Numbered from the stretch's first letter, positions 35,893 through 45,376 are shown. The stretch is DNA of 64,000 bases from Chloracidobacterium validum (GCF_018304825.1 NZ_CP072649.1:248001-312000); one strand, 5' to 3'. Translations and numbers: made by a program. Notes: generated by a model from the letters alone, not told the origin.

Positions 35893-37062
35893 CTACTCCC
35901 GGACAAAGCGGTACTTGATATCCATGGTTGTCGTAACGGGGCGTCCGTCTTCCTGAGCCGGTGTAAATTTGATGCTGCGTGCCGCCCGAAGGGCCTCTTC
36001 ATCGAGGCCGCCACCCAAGCCGGACACCAGCCTCACCTCGCCAATGCGACCATCCGCCCGAAACTCAACCTGGACAACCACGATGCCGGTCAGGTTTCGC
36101 GCCGCGGCCTCACTCGTATAGCGCGGCTTGTCCTGTGACAGCAGGACGACACCGGTGCGCACCTTGGGCGCGGCCGCGCCAGCGGCATCTGTCGTCGGCG
36201 CTGGGCGGACGGTGGATGGCACGGCCAGCGGTGGGCGTTCGGGCGGTCTGGGAAGCGCCGTCGCGGGTGGGGTTGGTTCTGGTAAGTCCGTTGCCGCCGG
36301 CGGCAAGGCTTCGGTCGTTGTGGCCGGACCAAGCGGGCGCGCCATCTCGCCTTCGATTCGCCGGACGGCCGCCGCTGCCAGCGGGCGAAGGTTCGGGTCA
36401 TCGCCACCGACCAAGGCCCTGAGCGCCGGTAGCGCCGGCGCCGCATAGCCGCCGAGCCGGCCAAGCGCGGTCACCGCCGCCTGGCGAACCTCGTGGTTCG
36501 TATCAGTGGTCAGTCGCACGAGCGGCGTCACGCCCGGAAGCGCCGCCGAGCCAAGCGCCCCCAAGGCCAGGGCTGCCGCCCGGCGCAGTTGCACATCGCT
36601 GCTGCGGGTAGCCTCAACCAAGGCTGCCACGGCGTCCGCCTGGCTGGTCTTCATCAGACCAAGCACCACGGCTGCCGTGACGCGGTTGGGTTCATCAACA
36701 TCCCGAACCATCGCCGTCAGCGTTGGCACGGCCGCCAGGCCCGGCGAGCCAATGAAGACCAGCGTCCACATGGCCTGCTCGGCGACCCGTGGGTCCTCAT
36801 CCCGCAGCGCCTTGACCAGTTCCGCAGCGGCGGGCGCTGCCGCCGCGCCCAACTTGCGGAGGGTCAGCGCGGCGCGCAGGCGGGTTTCGACGTCATCGTC
36901 CACGAGCTGCGCCGCCAGTTGCGGCACGGTCAACGTTTGTCCCGAAGCCTTCTCCGCCGGCGACTGCCCGCCGGCGACCAAGCTGACCATTAGCAGCCAA
37001 CCCGTTGCCGCCACCGCCGCCACCGCCGTTGTCACGATTCGGCGTCCAAGACCTCGCATCAT
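35893..37062 (-). CDS. HEAT-repeat protein with C-terminal TonB domain
   Basis: 389 residues: signal peptide or anchor (AAVAATGWLLMVSLVAGG), about five HEAT-like repeats with the pattern DDVETRLRAALTLRKLG, DPRVAEQAMWTLVFIG and NHEVRQAAVTALGRLGG, a Pro/Thr-rich linker, and a TonB_C-type end (TGIVVVQVEFRADGRIGEVRLVSGLGGGLDEEALRAARSIKFTPA). TonB_C domains contact outer-membrane receptors. The HEAT repeats would then be a periplasmic scaffold. This domain order is unusual for energy transducers, which usually have a Pro/Lys spacer only. The start ATG overlaps the stop of the SCP2 gene (ATGA), so they are translationally coupled. Confidence 0.78.
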   Translation of the reverse strand: MMRGLGRRIVTTAVAAVAATGWLLMVSLVAGGQSPAEKASGQTLTVPQLAAQLVDDDVETRLRAALTLRKLGAAAAPAAAELVKALRDEDPRVAEQAMWTLVFIGSPGLAAVPTLTAMVRDVDEPNRVTAAVVLGLMKTSQADAVAALVEATRSSDVQLRRAAALALGALGSAALPGVTPLVRLTTDTNHEVRQAAVTALGRLGGYAAPALPALRALVGGDDPNLRPLAAAAVRRIEGEMARPLGPATTTEALPPAATDLPEPTPPATALPRPPERPPLAVPSTVRPAPTTDAAGAAAPKVRTGVVLLSQDKPRYTSEAAARNLTGIVVVQVEFRADGRIGEVRLVSGLGGGLDEEALRAARSIKFTPAQEDGRPVTTTMDIKYRFVRE

Positions 37063-37388
37063 GATTTGGAAAAAGCGGCGATAAAGGCTTTCAAAGCCTG
37101 GGGATCATTCGACTTGATGCGGCCGGCAAAGAAGTCGCCCGCGCCGGGCTTGTATTCGCCCCGCCACATTTGCAGGAAGAGCTCAGCCGAGGTTTTCAGC
37201 ACCACATCCGCCTGGTCGGTCACTTTGCCCTTTGTCACCTGACATGCGGTGGCATCGAGCGTCACCGTCCACTTTTCATCATCGAGTGAAAAGTAAAAGG
37301 TCGTCGGTTTGGCATAGGCCCCGGCGCGGTATGTTTTTTCGAGTCCATTGAAGATTGCCGCAATCGGCGACGTGGGCTTGGCAGGCAT
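37059..37388 (-). CDS. SCP2 sterol-binding-domain protein
   Basis: 109-residue single SCP2 domain: TFYFSLDDEKWTVTLDATACQVTKGKVTDQADVVLKTSAELFLQMWRGEYKPGAGDFFAGRIK. Bacterial stand-alone SCP2 proteins bind hydrophobic ligands such as lipids or quinones; the ligand is unknown here, though a hopanoid-like lipid is conceivable. The start at 37388 has GGGGG upstream. It follows moaA by 23 bp and is coupled to the HEAT-TonB gene. Confidence 0.82.
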   Translation of the reverse strand: MPAKPTSPIAAIFNGLEKTYRAGAYAKPTTFYFSLDDEKWTVTLDATACQVTKGKVTDQADVVLKTSAELFLQMWRGEYKPGAGDFFAGRIKSNDPQALKAFIAAFSKS

Positions 37389-37411
37389 CGGAACCCCCTG
37401 TTCCTTGGCAG

Positions 37412-38437
37412 TTACCCGCCAATGCACGACATCGTTCGACTCGGCGGGATGAAATCCGGTTCGTTGATCCGGTGGCCAGCCTCTTTCTTGGCGACGGCGG
37501 CCAGGACAAGGTTGCCCAAGTCGCGCTCGTCCGCGCCGGCGCGCAGGGCATCGCGTAAATCATACTCGACGACCGAAAAAAGGCACGTCCGAAGTTTGCC
37601 GTCGGCCGTGAGGCGCAGGCGGCTGCACGCGCCGCAGAACGGCTCCGTCACCGGGGCAATGATCCCGATTTCCCCCGGCGCACCGTCGGCGAAGCGGTAC
37701 CGGCGCGCCGTCTCGCTCGCCGGCTGCCCGGCAACGGGCAACAGTGGATACCGCGCCTGAAGACGGGCGTGAACTTCGCGCCCCGGAACGACCAACTCGC
37801 GCCGCCATTCGCCCGGACCGTCCAAGGGCATGTACTCGATGAAGCGCATGCTGACGTTCCACGCGCGCGCAAAGTCGGCGAAGGCTTCGATTTCATCGTC
37901 GTTGACGCCCCGGATGAGCACGCAGTTGACGCGCACCGGCGTCAGGCCATAGCGGTGCGCCAAGTCAATGGCGCGCAGCACCCGGTCGAGCGCCTTCACC
38001 CGCGTCAGTCGGTAGAAGGTATCCTCCCGGAGGGAGTCGAGGCTGATCGTGATGCGATTCAGCCCGGCTTCGGCCAGCGCGGCGGCATAGTGCTCAAACC
38101 GATAGCCGTTGGTCGTGAGCGCCAAATCCCGTAGTCCCGGCAGCCGCCGCAGTTCGCGTGCGAGCGTCACGACATCGTCGCGCAGCAGGGCTTCGCCGCC
38201 GGTGATCCGCAGTTTCTCGATGCCTAGACGGACAAACACCCGCGCCAGCGTCAGAATTTCATCCGGCGTCAACAACTCATCCGCCGTTTTCCACACAACG
38301 CCCTCGGCCGGCATGCAGTACGTGCAGCGAAAGTTGCACCGGTCGGTAATGGAAATGCGCAGGTCACGGATGACGCGCCCATGCGCATCCCGCAGCGCGG
38401 GATGCAGGTGGACGGCGCTCGTGTGGGCATAGGTCAT
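37412..38437 (-). CDS. moaA: GTP 3',8-cyclase
   Basis: Radical SAM enzyme starting molybdenum cofactor synthesis from GTP. 341 residues. The N-terminal cluster uses Cys34-x3-Cys38-x2-Cys41 in TDRCNFRCTYCM; the second cluster is bound by CGACSRLRLTADGKLRTC; the C-terminus ends in IGG, giving the essential Gly-Gly tail. LRITGGEALLRDD is the SAM-binding region. No other moa or moe gene is present in the window. It appears first in a string with the SCP2 and HEAT-TonB genes. Confidence 0.95.
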   Translation of the reverse strand: MTYAHTSAVHLHPALRDAHGRVIRDLRISITDRCNFRCTYCMPAEGVVWKTADELLTPDEILTLARVFVRLGIEKLRITGGEALLRDDVVTLARELRRLPGLRDLALTTNGYRFEHYAAALAEAGLNRITISLDSLREDTFYRLTRVKALDRVLRAIDLAHRYGLTPVRVNCVLIRGVNDDEIEAFADFARAWNVSMRFIEYMPLDGPGEWRRELVVPGREVHARLQARYPLLPVAGQPASETARRYRFADGAPGEIGIIAPVTEPFCGACSRLRLTADGKLRTCLFSVVEYDLRDALRAGADERDLGNLVLAAVAKKEAGHRINEPDFIPPSRTMSCIGG

Positions 38438-38522
38438 GACGACAATCGGCCTTTCTCGAAACCGAGCTTGCCCGCAAGCCTAATGGTTCTGCCAGGCGTG
38501 TGAAATGCCATCTGCCGTGGCG

Positions 38523-39548
38523 TCAGCCGTCCTCACGGTAGATGCCGACAAACAGTCGCCCGTCCGGGCCGATGCTGGCCCGATGCATGCCCGGCGAGTT
38601 GAAGGGCATCGTAATGTTGCCCGCGCGGTCAAGGGCGACGAGTCCGCCCATGCCACCCATGGCGACGAGTTTCTTCATGACGACTTCTTCGGCCGCTTGT
38701 TGGAGTGACCAGCCCTTGTAGGCCACCAAAGCGGCAATGTCGTGCGCCACGACCGACCGAATGAAATACTCGCCATGTCCGGTGCACGAAACCGCGCAGG
38801 TGGCGTTATCAGCATAGGTTCCCGCCCCGATGATCGGGGCATCGCCAACCCGCCCGAAACGCTTGTTGCTCATGCCCCCGGTGGAAGTTCCGGCGGCCAG
38901 ATTGCCTTGCGCGTCGAGCGCCACGGCACCCACCGTGCCGAACTTGCCCTGGAATGGAAGAGCCTGAGCGACTTTCTTGCGTTTGGCTTCTTCGGCCTTG
39001 AGCTTTTCGAGTTCGCGCCGACCTTCTTCCGTTCCGAAGTACTTGGGTGAAACCAGCGTCAAGCCCTGTTCGGCGGCAAAGGCTTCGGCCCCGACCCCGG
39101 TCATCAGAACATGTGGCGAGCGTTCCATCACGGCCCGTGCGGCCCGGATGGGGTTCTTGATGCGCTTGACGCCGGCCACGGCGCCGGCGGCGCGGTTGGC
39201 GCCGTTCATGATCGAGGCGTCGAGTTCACATGTTCCGGTGTTGGTAAACACCGCGCCCTTGCCGGCGTTGAAGACGCCGGAGTCCTCCATCAGCACAATG
39301 GCCGTGACGACGGCATCCAGCGCCGAACCGCCACGCTTTAGGACGTTATGTCCCGCCGTAACGGCCTCGGTCAGTTTCAGCCGGAAGAGCGCCTCACGCT
39401 CGGCCGACATGGCTTGTTTCTCGATGACGCCGGCCCCGCCGTGAATGGCAAAGGCAATGGGTGGCGACTGCGCGCCGCGGACGACCAGCGTGGCGGCGCC
39501 GGTAAAGGTTGTGGTCAGAAAAGCGCGTCGTGACCAGGCACGATTCAT
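38523..39548 (-). CDS. Isoaspartyl peptidase/L-asparaginase, Tat-exported
   Basis: 341 residues of the Ntn-hydrolase asparaginase family. The precursor self-cleaves before the nucleophile Thr in GKFGTVGAVALDAQGNLAAGTSTGG. IHGGAGVIEK and DASIMNG are family segments, and the substrate-binding RFGRVGDAPIIGAGTYAD is intact. The N-terminus SRRAFLTTTFTGAATLVV is a twin-arginine signal, so the enzyme is probably periplasmic and takes part in peptide or Asn scavenging. An Lys/Glu-rich segment just before the cleavage site is the usual linker. Confidence 0.92.
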   Translation of the reverse strand: MNRAWSRRAFLTTTFTGAATLVVRGAQSPPIAFAIHGGAGVIEKQAMSAEREALFRLKLTEAVTAGHNVLKRGGSALDAVVTAIVLMEDSGVFNAGKGAVFTNTGTCELDASIMNGANRAAGAVAGVKRIKNPIRAARAVMERSPHVLMTGVGAEAFAAEQGLTLVSPKYFGTEEGRRELEKLKAEEAKRKKVAQALPFQGKFGTVGAVALDAQGNLAAGTSTGGMSNKRFGRVGDAPIIGAGTYADNATCAVSCTGHGEYFIRSVVAHDIAALVAYKGWSLQQAAEEVVMKKLVAMGGMGGLVALDRAGNITMPFNSPGMHRASIGPDGRLFVGIYREDG

Positions 39549-39563
39549 CGGTGAGGTAGTTCC

Positions 39564-40499
39564 TTACGCGGGGATGGATGCCAACCAGGGCATGAAATCG
39601 TCGGGAAGCGCCGTCCGTAGGTGAAGCCGTCGCTGCTCAATCGGATGCTCAAGCTCCAGTTCGGCGGCGTGGAGGAGGTGGCGTGACGCGCGGCGACCGG
39701 TTTCGGCAAAGAGACGTTCATTCAAATGACGACCATAAACCATGTCGCCGACGATTGGATAGCCCAGATGGGCCGCATGGATCCGCAACTGGTGCGTGCG
39801 ACCGGTGAGCGGCTGAAAGCGCGCCAGCGACACCTGAGCAGTTTGGCGCGGGATGGTAAAGCGGGTTTGCGCCGGTTTGCCGTCGGGCAAAATGCGCCAG
39901 CGCGGCCACAAAAAGGGCGCGCGTCCAATCGGCGCGTCAATGAGGCCGTGGCTCTCCGTCACCTGCCCGATGAGAAGCGCCAAGTACGTCTTGGCTATCT
40001 CGCCGGTTTGAAACAGTGGCGCGAAGGCGCGCGCGCCGCGTTCGTTTTTTGCCACCATCACGATGCCTGAGGTGTCGCGGTCAAGTCGGTGGAGGAGCAT
40101 CGGACGGTTCTGGCCGGTGAAGGCCGGATGTGCCAGCAGGGCATTGAGCAGCGTTCCGGCGCGTTCCTTGGGGGTTGGATGTGTGAGCATTCCGGCCGGC
40201 TTGGCGACGACCAGCAGGAAGTCATCCTCATGCAAAATGGGCAGGGTAAAGGCTTCAACTGGGACGCGCACCTGGCGCGGTGCCACCAGTCGCCACCGGA
40301 CGCGGTCCCCCGCCCGTAGTCGCCACCCGGCGGTGCGCGTCTGTGTGTTGACCACAATCTGTCCTTCGGCAACGGCCCGGCGAATGGCCGCCAGCGGCCA
40401 GTCACCGACTTGGGCGCGCACAAACTCATCGAGCCGCTGCCGGTGAGCCGCTGGCGGGACAATAACTTCAGCTTCCACGGGAACGTCGTTTACCGCCAC
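39564..40499 (-). CDS. RluA-family pseudouridine synthase
   Basis: 311 residues with a short S4-like N-terminal region and a catalytic core carrying Asp in MLLHRLDRDTSGIVMVAKN, plus PLTGRTHQLRIHAAHLGYPIVGD and KPAGMLTHP. It isomerises uridines in rRNA or tRNA; which site is unknown (RluC/RluD/RluA types are not distinguishable here). The ATG at 40499 lies inside the 3' end of the protease gene (10-bp overlap). Confidence 0.9.
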   Translation of the reverse strand: MAVNDVPVEAEVIVPPAAHRQRLDEFVRAQVGDWPLAAIRRAVAEGQIVVNTQTRTAGWRLRAGDRVRWRLVAPRQVRVPVEAFTLPILHEDDFLLVVAKPAGMLTHPTPKERAGTLLNALLAHPAFTGQNRPMLLHRLDRDTSGIVMVAKNERGARAFAPLFQTGEIAKTYLALLIGQVTESHGLIDAPIGRAPFLWPRWRILPDGKPAQTRFTIPRQTAQVSLARFQPLTGRTHQLRIHAAHLGYPIVGDMVYGRHLNERLFAETGRRASRHLLHAAELELEHPIEQRRLHLRTALPDDFMPWLASIPA

Positions 40500-42997
40500 T
40501 TGCCAACCACCGGTCGGTCGGTCGTCAGACCGTAGTTGATGGGTGGCGGGAGCGGTCCAGAGACGTTCGCATTGCTGAGGAAAAACTGCGCCGATGTCCC
40601 GCTGATGCGGAACACGCCAATGCTGTCCGCGCCGTTGCCGTCCCAGTCGCCCGCCAACGGCGTGTCCCCCGCTGCGCCAAACGTCGCCGTGATGTCCGGC
40701 AGTCCGGGGCCGTTGCTGTTGCGCAAGAAAAAGGTGCCGTTGCGATAGACGCCGATGGTGTCAATCCGGTCACCGTTCCAGTCGCCGACAATCGGCAAGT
40801 CATCGCTCCCACCGTAGTCAAAGACGATGTCTGGCGGCCCCGACGTGTTGCTGTTACGCAGGAAGAAGCGCCCTTGGCGAAACACCCCGACGGTGGCAAT
40901 CCCGTCGCCATTCCAGTCGCCAGCAAGGGGAATGTCGCTCGGCAGCGTGCCGGAGATGACGATGATTGGGAGATCGGCAAAGCCGGCCGTGTTGCTGTTG
41001 CGCAGGAAGAACTGCCCATTGCGGAAAATGCCGACCGTGTCCACGCCATCGCCGTTCCAGTCGCCGATGACGGGGACATCCGCTGGGAGTCCATAGAAGA
41101 AATCCGTGTCGGCAAAGCCCGGCGTATTGCTGAAGCGCAGGTAGAAGAAGCCGTTGGATGGGCGGAACATCCCAACCGTCGTGGCCGGCGGCGGCGGCGC
41201 GCCGCCGGTGACATTGAGCGTCATCTGGTAGGTATTGCGCGTGTCATTGAATAGAAAAACCCGCAGGAAAAACACATTGTTCGGTCCGGTATTGGTGAAA
41301 TCAATCGTTTCACTGTTGTTGGTTGAGGCTGAAATAGCAACGGGCTGGGCTTCCTGGTTGCGATACAGCTCCAGGTCAATGTCGCCAAAGTTGTGCGTGA
41401 AGGCGACCGTCGCCGTGATGCGCGCCCCGGTGGTCGCCTGAACGGCGTACCAGTCTTCTGCCACCTGCTTGACGACCAGATTGTTGGCGTTGACCGGTAA
41501 GGTGACGAAGTTGGCAGTGGCGCGAGTGTCGTTTGGCTCAAAGCTGTCGTCTGAGCCGCCATCCAGGAAGTTGTTGATGCTCGGCGCAAAGGCAGAAAAT
41601 TTACCGTAGTTGTCAAAGAGTTGACTGGGTGGGACACCGCAGGCGGCCGGGCCGCAACTTAAGACACCGATGAGAAAACTACCTTGGCTGGTGGTGTACC
41701 AGATGCCCGAACCGCTCGATCCCGGTTCGGTGACGCCCTGATTCCAGTTGATCTGGTAGCCGCCCTGCAACCCGGTGCCCCCACCACAGTTGGTATTTTG
41801 TCCGGCAATCACGCCCAGCGACCGCCGCAGGAATGACAGTTGTGGACTTGAGATGGGCGTTCCACCGTCTGGATGGTGGAGCGCGAAGACATTCGTGCCG
41901 TTAGGTCGCGGGTTCGTATCCCAGCCGGCATGAAACAGGTTGCGTGGGATCACGCCGAGAATTTCGAGCAAGGTATGGTCGCTCGGCGCATTGGTTTGAA
42001 GCAGGGTCGCGCCGGTCGGTGACCGAAAGAAACCACTGCTGACCACGCCGCTGTTGCAAGCCGTGGTCCGGTAAAACCAAAAGGCCTGGACGCTCTGGGC
42101 CTCGGACGGTGCGCTGACACAGTGATTGGCCGTAAGGAAAAACGGCGCGAAGTCGCCGTTGCGCGTGGTGAGGACGGTCCCGGTGCAAACGGAAGTTCCT
42201 TGGCTAGTCTGGAAGGCGATTCGGGCAACGCCGTCTTTTTCTGGCTCGGGTCCGCACATGGCATCGAGATTGCACGCGCCGGCTTCGGGCCATCCCGCTG
42301 CGACTTTACCGGTGGCCGAAACGGTCGGTGGCAATGGACTATCCCAAATATGGCTCACTTCGCCGATCCGAAAGGCTGGCGCCCCGCCGGCAGGCGTAAG
42401 CCACTCCACCACGACCGTATCGCCGGCTAGGACATCCGTCCAGAACTCACCGCTGCCGAAGGGTCCACGTTCCCGATAGGGACCGGATACCCAGTCGTCG
42501 GCCACACCATAGACATAGACTTCAGCCCCCGGCGGCAGATTGACTTCCGTGAAGTGCAGCCGGAGCGCCGCGGCCCGTGGCGACACAAGCACCGCAGCGT
42601 AGCCTGTCAGTTCTGCGGCGGTTTGCTTCGAGCGCAGGACACCGAGCCGCTGCGCGGTGGCGAGCCAGTCGGGTGACACCGCGCGGTTGGCCCCAATCTG
42701 ATTGGGAGCAATGACCAGCCCTTCCGGCGTAAAAGCCGACAGCCGATGGGCTTGCTTGGCGACGTCGGCTGCGGACAGGCGTTCGCCACGCAGCCGCAGA
42801 CTCGGCGGCGCAACCGGACGATACATGTTTTCACCGCGATTGGCCGCCGGGAGCTGAACGGCTAGCCAGTCGGTCGGTTGGTTCGTCGTGGAGGATTCAG
42901 CGGTGGATTGGGAGTCCGTCGGATGCGGCGACCAGCCAAAGAACATCAGACCAAAGACAACACCCAGGATGCCCCAACGATACCTCAGTAACGACAT
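40490..42997 (-). CDS. Secreted trypsin-like serine protease with PPC and propeller-type repeats
   Basis: 835 residues. The N-terminal signal sequence (RYRWGILGVVFGLMFFGWS) is followed by a lysyl-endopeptidase-like catalytic domain with triad candidates His292 (LTANHCVSAP), Asp340 (DHTLLEI) and Ser428 (EPGSSGSGIWY). A bacterial pre-peptidase C-terminal-like domain (SFEPNDTRATANF...) follows, and the C-terminus has five repeats of 45-48 residues around PVIGDWNGDGVDTVGIFR and FFLRNSN, typical of FG-GAP/VCBS-like beta-propeller blades with Ca-binding Asp/Asn. Predicted extracellular protease; the repeats may bind ligand or surface. Confidence 0.88.
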   Translation of the reverse strand: MSLLRYRWGILGVVFGLMFFGWSPHPTDSQSTAESSTTNQPTDWLAVQLPAANRGENMYRPVAPPSLRLRGERLSAADVAKQAHRLSAFTPEGLVIAPNQIGANRAVSPDWLATAQRLGVLRSKQTAAELTGYAAVLVSPRAAALRLHFTEVNLPPGAEVYVYGVADDWVSGPYRERGPFGSGEFWTDVLAGDTVVVEWLTPAGGAPAFRIGEVSHIWDSPLPPTVSATGKVAAGWPEAGACNLDAMCGPEPEKDGVARIAFQTSQGTSVCTGTVLTTRNGDFAPFFLTANHCVSAPSEAQSVQAFWFYRTTACNSGVVSSGFFRSPTGATLLQTNAPSDHTLLEILGVIPRNLFHAGWDTNPRPNGTNVFALHHPDGGTPISSPQLSFLRRSLGVIAGQNTNCGGGTGLQGGYQINWNQGVTEPGSSGSGIWYTTSQGSFLIGVLSCGPAACGVPPSQLFDNYGKFSAFAPSINNFLDGGSDDSFEPNDTRATANFVTLPVNANNLVVKQVAEDWYAVQATTGARITATVAFTHNFGDIDLELYRNQEAQPVAISASTNNSETIDFTNTGPNNVFFLRVFLFNDTRNTYQMTLNVTGGAPPPPATTVGMFRPSNGFFYLRFSNTPGFADTDFFYGLPADVPVIGDWNGDGVDTVGIFRNGQFFLRNSNTAGFADLPIIVISGTLPSDIPLAGDWNGDGIATVGVFRQGRFFLRNSNTSGPPDIVFDYGGSDDLPIVGDWNGDRIDTIGVYRNGTFFLRNSNGPGLPDITATFGAAGDTPLAGDWDGNGADSIGVFRISGTSAQFFLSNANVSGPLPPPINYGLTTDRPVVGKWR

Positions 42998-43080
42998 AAT
43001 GACTTCCTTTCCATTTTCGTGGAAATGCCTGGCGTGCGTTTAGCGGACTTGCGGTCTGGCGTTATGCGCGCCCGGCTTTT

Positions 43081-44097
43081 TTATTCAGACGGGGCTGCCG
43101 TCAATCGCGCGGCAATGGCTTCCGTGAACTCGGTGGTCGTTGCCGTGCCGCCCAGGTCCGGCGTCTTGATTTGGTCTTCGCCCAGGACCGCAAACAAGGC
43201 GGCCTCGATACGCTCGGCCGATTCTACTTCGTCAATATAGCGCAGCATCATCGTGGCGCTCAAAATCAGCGCGGTTGGGTTGGCCAGCCCGCGCCCGGCA
43301 ATGTCCGGCGCGCTGCCGTGAACCGCCTCGAAGACGGCAATCCCGTCCCCGATGTTCGCCCCCGGCACGACGCCGAGACCGCCGACGAGTCCGGTGGCCA
43401 GGTCGGAAAGAATGTCGCCATACAGGTTTTCCATCAGCAACACGTCATAGCGTTCCGGTTGCATGACGAGCTGCATGCACATGTTGTCCACGATTTTTTC
43501 TTCGGGCTGCACTTCCGGGTAGTGCTGGACGACCTTGCGGAAACAGTCGAGGAACAACCCGTCTGATAGTTTCATGATATTGGCTTTGTGGACCACGGTG
43601 ACTTTCTTGCGTCCGCGCTTGCGGGCGTAGTCGCAGGCGAACCGGGCGATGCGCGTCGAGGCGCGTTCGGTGATGACCTTGAGGCTTTCAACCACGCCCG
43701 GCACGACGACGTGCTCCAGCCCGGAATACAGGTCTTCGGTGTTTTCGCGCACCACGACCAAATCCACGTTGTCATAGCGGGTCTTGACGCCGGGAATGGT
43801 TTTGACCGGGCGGATGTTGGCGTACAGATCGAGCGCCTTGCGTAGTCCGACGTTGACGCTGGTAAACCCACTGCCAACCGGTGTCGTTACCGGGCCCTTG
43901 AGCGCCACGCGGGTTCGGCGGATGGAAGACAACAACGCATCGGGAATCGTCGTGCCATGTTCGGCCAGCGCCTGCGCGCCGGCGGGAAAGCGTTCCCAGG
44001 TAATATCCACGCCGGCCGCGCTCAAGACGCGCAAGGTGGCCGCCGTGACTTCCGGGCCAATGCCGTCGCCCGGAATCAGGGTAATCAGGTGTTTCAT
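43081..44097 (-). CDS. NAD-type isocitrate dehydrogenase (IDH/IPMDH family)
   Basis: 338 residues. Substrate-binding segment TPVGSGFTSVNVGLRKALDLYANIRP is isocitrate dehydrogenase-like, and the metal site MENLYGDILSDLATGLVGGLGVVPGANIGD is intact. The length and the coenzyme-binding area (VHGSAPDIAGRGLANP) resemble the NAD-dependent or Thermus-type enzymes of the TCA cycle. Isopropylmalate or homoisocitrate dehydrogenase is the alternative, less likely because of the Ser-rich substrate loop. AAAGGTGA lies upstream of the ATG. Confidence 0.85.
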   Translation of the reverse strand: MKHLITLIPGDGIGPEVTAATLRVLSAAGVDITWERFPAGAQALAEHGTTIPDALLSSIRRTRVALKGPVTTPVGSGFTSVNVGLRKALDLYANIRPVKTIPGVKTRYDNVDLVVVRENTEDLYSGLEHVVVPGVVESLKVITERASTRIARFACDYARKRGRKKVTVVHKANIMKLSDGLFLDCFRKVVQHYPEVQPEEKIVDNMCMQLVMQPERYDVLLMENLYGDILSDLATGLVGGLGVVPGANIGDGIAVFEAVHGSAPDIAGRGLANPTALILSATMMLRYIDEVESAERIEAALFAVLGEDQIKTPDLGGTATTTEFTEAIAARLTAAPSE

Positions 44098-44244
44098 GGG
44101 TTATTCACCTTTGGCTGGGTTGGCAAACGCGAAGGTGACTTTGGCGTAAATTTCCATTGGTGGCAACCGACCGGGAGGCGCGAGCCGCCTTGGACTTCAC
44201 GCCTAGCCAAGTGCCGTCAAATGGCCTTTTTTTGAAAGGGAATT

Positions 44245-44652
44245 TTACTTTGGCGGCGGCTCTGAGCGCGACGCGGAAGGCGCGAGGACGTAGCGTTCCG
44301 GGCCGAGGCGTTCAAGGCGGCCAGCCGCGACTTCTTGCTCTAGCCACCGGCGCGTTTGGGTGGCACTCAGTGGTGTGCGGTCTTCGATCATTTGCGCCGT
44401 AATCACGCCGTGTTCGGCCGACAAGCGCGGCAACCACCGTGCCGCTTCGGCTTCGCCCCGCCGTCGCCGTTGGGCATTGGCTATTTCGATCATGGCCGTC
44501 CCGCCGAGAAAGGCCACGATCCCACCCACCAGCATGCCGGCCACGAGCGCCCAGTTGCGGTTCGGTTGGAAAGCGTCATAGAGCGCGAGGAACGCCACGA
44601 CCAGGCCGCCCAGCACAAGGAACGTCGAACATCCATAGCGCAGGAAGTTCAT
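44245..44652 (-). CDS. Small two-helix membrane protein with charged C-terminal domain
   Basis: 135 residues: two hydrophobic helices (FLVLGGLVVAFLALYDAF and LVAGMLVGGIVAFLGGTAMI) followed by a basic RRRRGEAEAARW segment and a helix-turn-helix-like end (LSATQTRRWLEQEVAAGRLERLGPERYVL) suggestive of a winged helix. I do not recognise a family. It lies 25 bp from the DedA gene, probably in the same transcript. Confidence 0.55.
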   Translation of the reverse strand: MNFLRYGCSTFLVLGGLVVAFLALYDAFQPNRNWALVAGMLVGGIVAFLGGTAMIEIANAQRRRRGEAEAARWLPRLSAEHGVITAQMIEDRTPLSATQTRRWLEQEVAAGRLERLGPERYVLAPSASRSEPPPK

Positions 44653-44677
44653 AGACTAAGGCCCGGCGCGTGTCAGA

Positions 44678-45376
44678 TCAGGCGTCTTGGGCGCGGATGT
44701 CAGGCGACAGGCTGGCTTGCGGCGCTGCCCCGGCCGGCCGGCGCAGAACGTACCACCGAACCAACAGGTAAGCGCCGAGGATGGCGACCAGCGCCCCGAC
44801 CCCAAGGAAAAACCAGCCCGTGTGTTGCTGAAGCATGCTCATCGCTTCACTGCCATAGCGCATGCTCAGATAGGCGAGTGTTCCGTAGCGCAGGGCGCGT
44901 CCGATGAACAGCCCCAAAAACAGGCGACCCTGATGAAACTCCAAAAGCCCGGCGCAGATGACGAAGGGCTTGAAGGGAAACGGCGGCGGCATGACGGCCG
45001 CGGCCGCCAAGGCTGCGATGTCGTAGCGCCGAATCAGGGCTTCGATGCGGGCCTGGCGTTCCGGCGACAGTCGCCGCGCCAATAGGCTTCGCCCCATGAA
45101 ACGTTGGCGCAGCCGGCGCACCAGCCAATAGACCGTCATGCACCCCAGTGACGAACCAACCGCGGCAACCGCCGCCGCCCACCACCACCAAACCGCGCCT
45201 TGCGCGCAGAGGAGGGCCAGCGTGGCGTCTGGTATGGGGGTCAGCGGAATGACGGAATCCACGTAAGCCAGTAGCAGCACCCCAAACAAACCAAATCCCG
45301 CCAGCCAGGCGCCGAAAAGTTGGAGTTTGCCTAAAAGAACTTTCCAAAACGGCGCGGAAACACTGGCGAGCATCAT
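44678..45376 (-). CDS. DedA/YqaA-type VTT-domain membrane protein
   Basis: 232 residues with a conserved VTT/DedA-like core: LLLAYVDSVIPLTPIPDATLALLC, GSSLGCMTVYWLVRRLRQRF, and MPPPFPFKPFVICAGLLEFHQGRLFLGLFIGRALRYGTLAYL, where the Arg and Pro-rich loop are characteristic. Such proteins act in membrane lipid flipping or envelope homeostasis in the inner membrane. It lies downstream of tRNA-Pro, 41 bp away on the same strand. Confidence 0.8.
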   Translation of the reverse strand: MMLASVSAPFWKVLLGKLQLFGAWLAGFGLFGVLLLAYVDSVIPLTPIPDATLALLCAQGAVWWWWAAAVAAVGSSLGCMTVYWLVRRLRQRFMGRSLLARRLSPERQARIEALIRRYDIAALAAAAVMPPPFPFKPFVICAGLLEFHQGRLFLGLFIGRALRYGTLAYLSMRYGSEAMSMLQQHTGWFFLGVGALVAILGAYLLVRWYVLRRPAGAAPQASLSPDIRAQDA

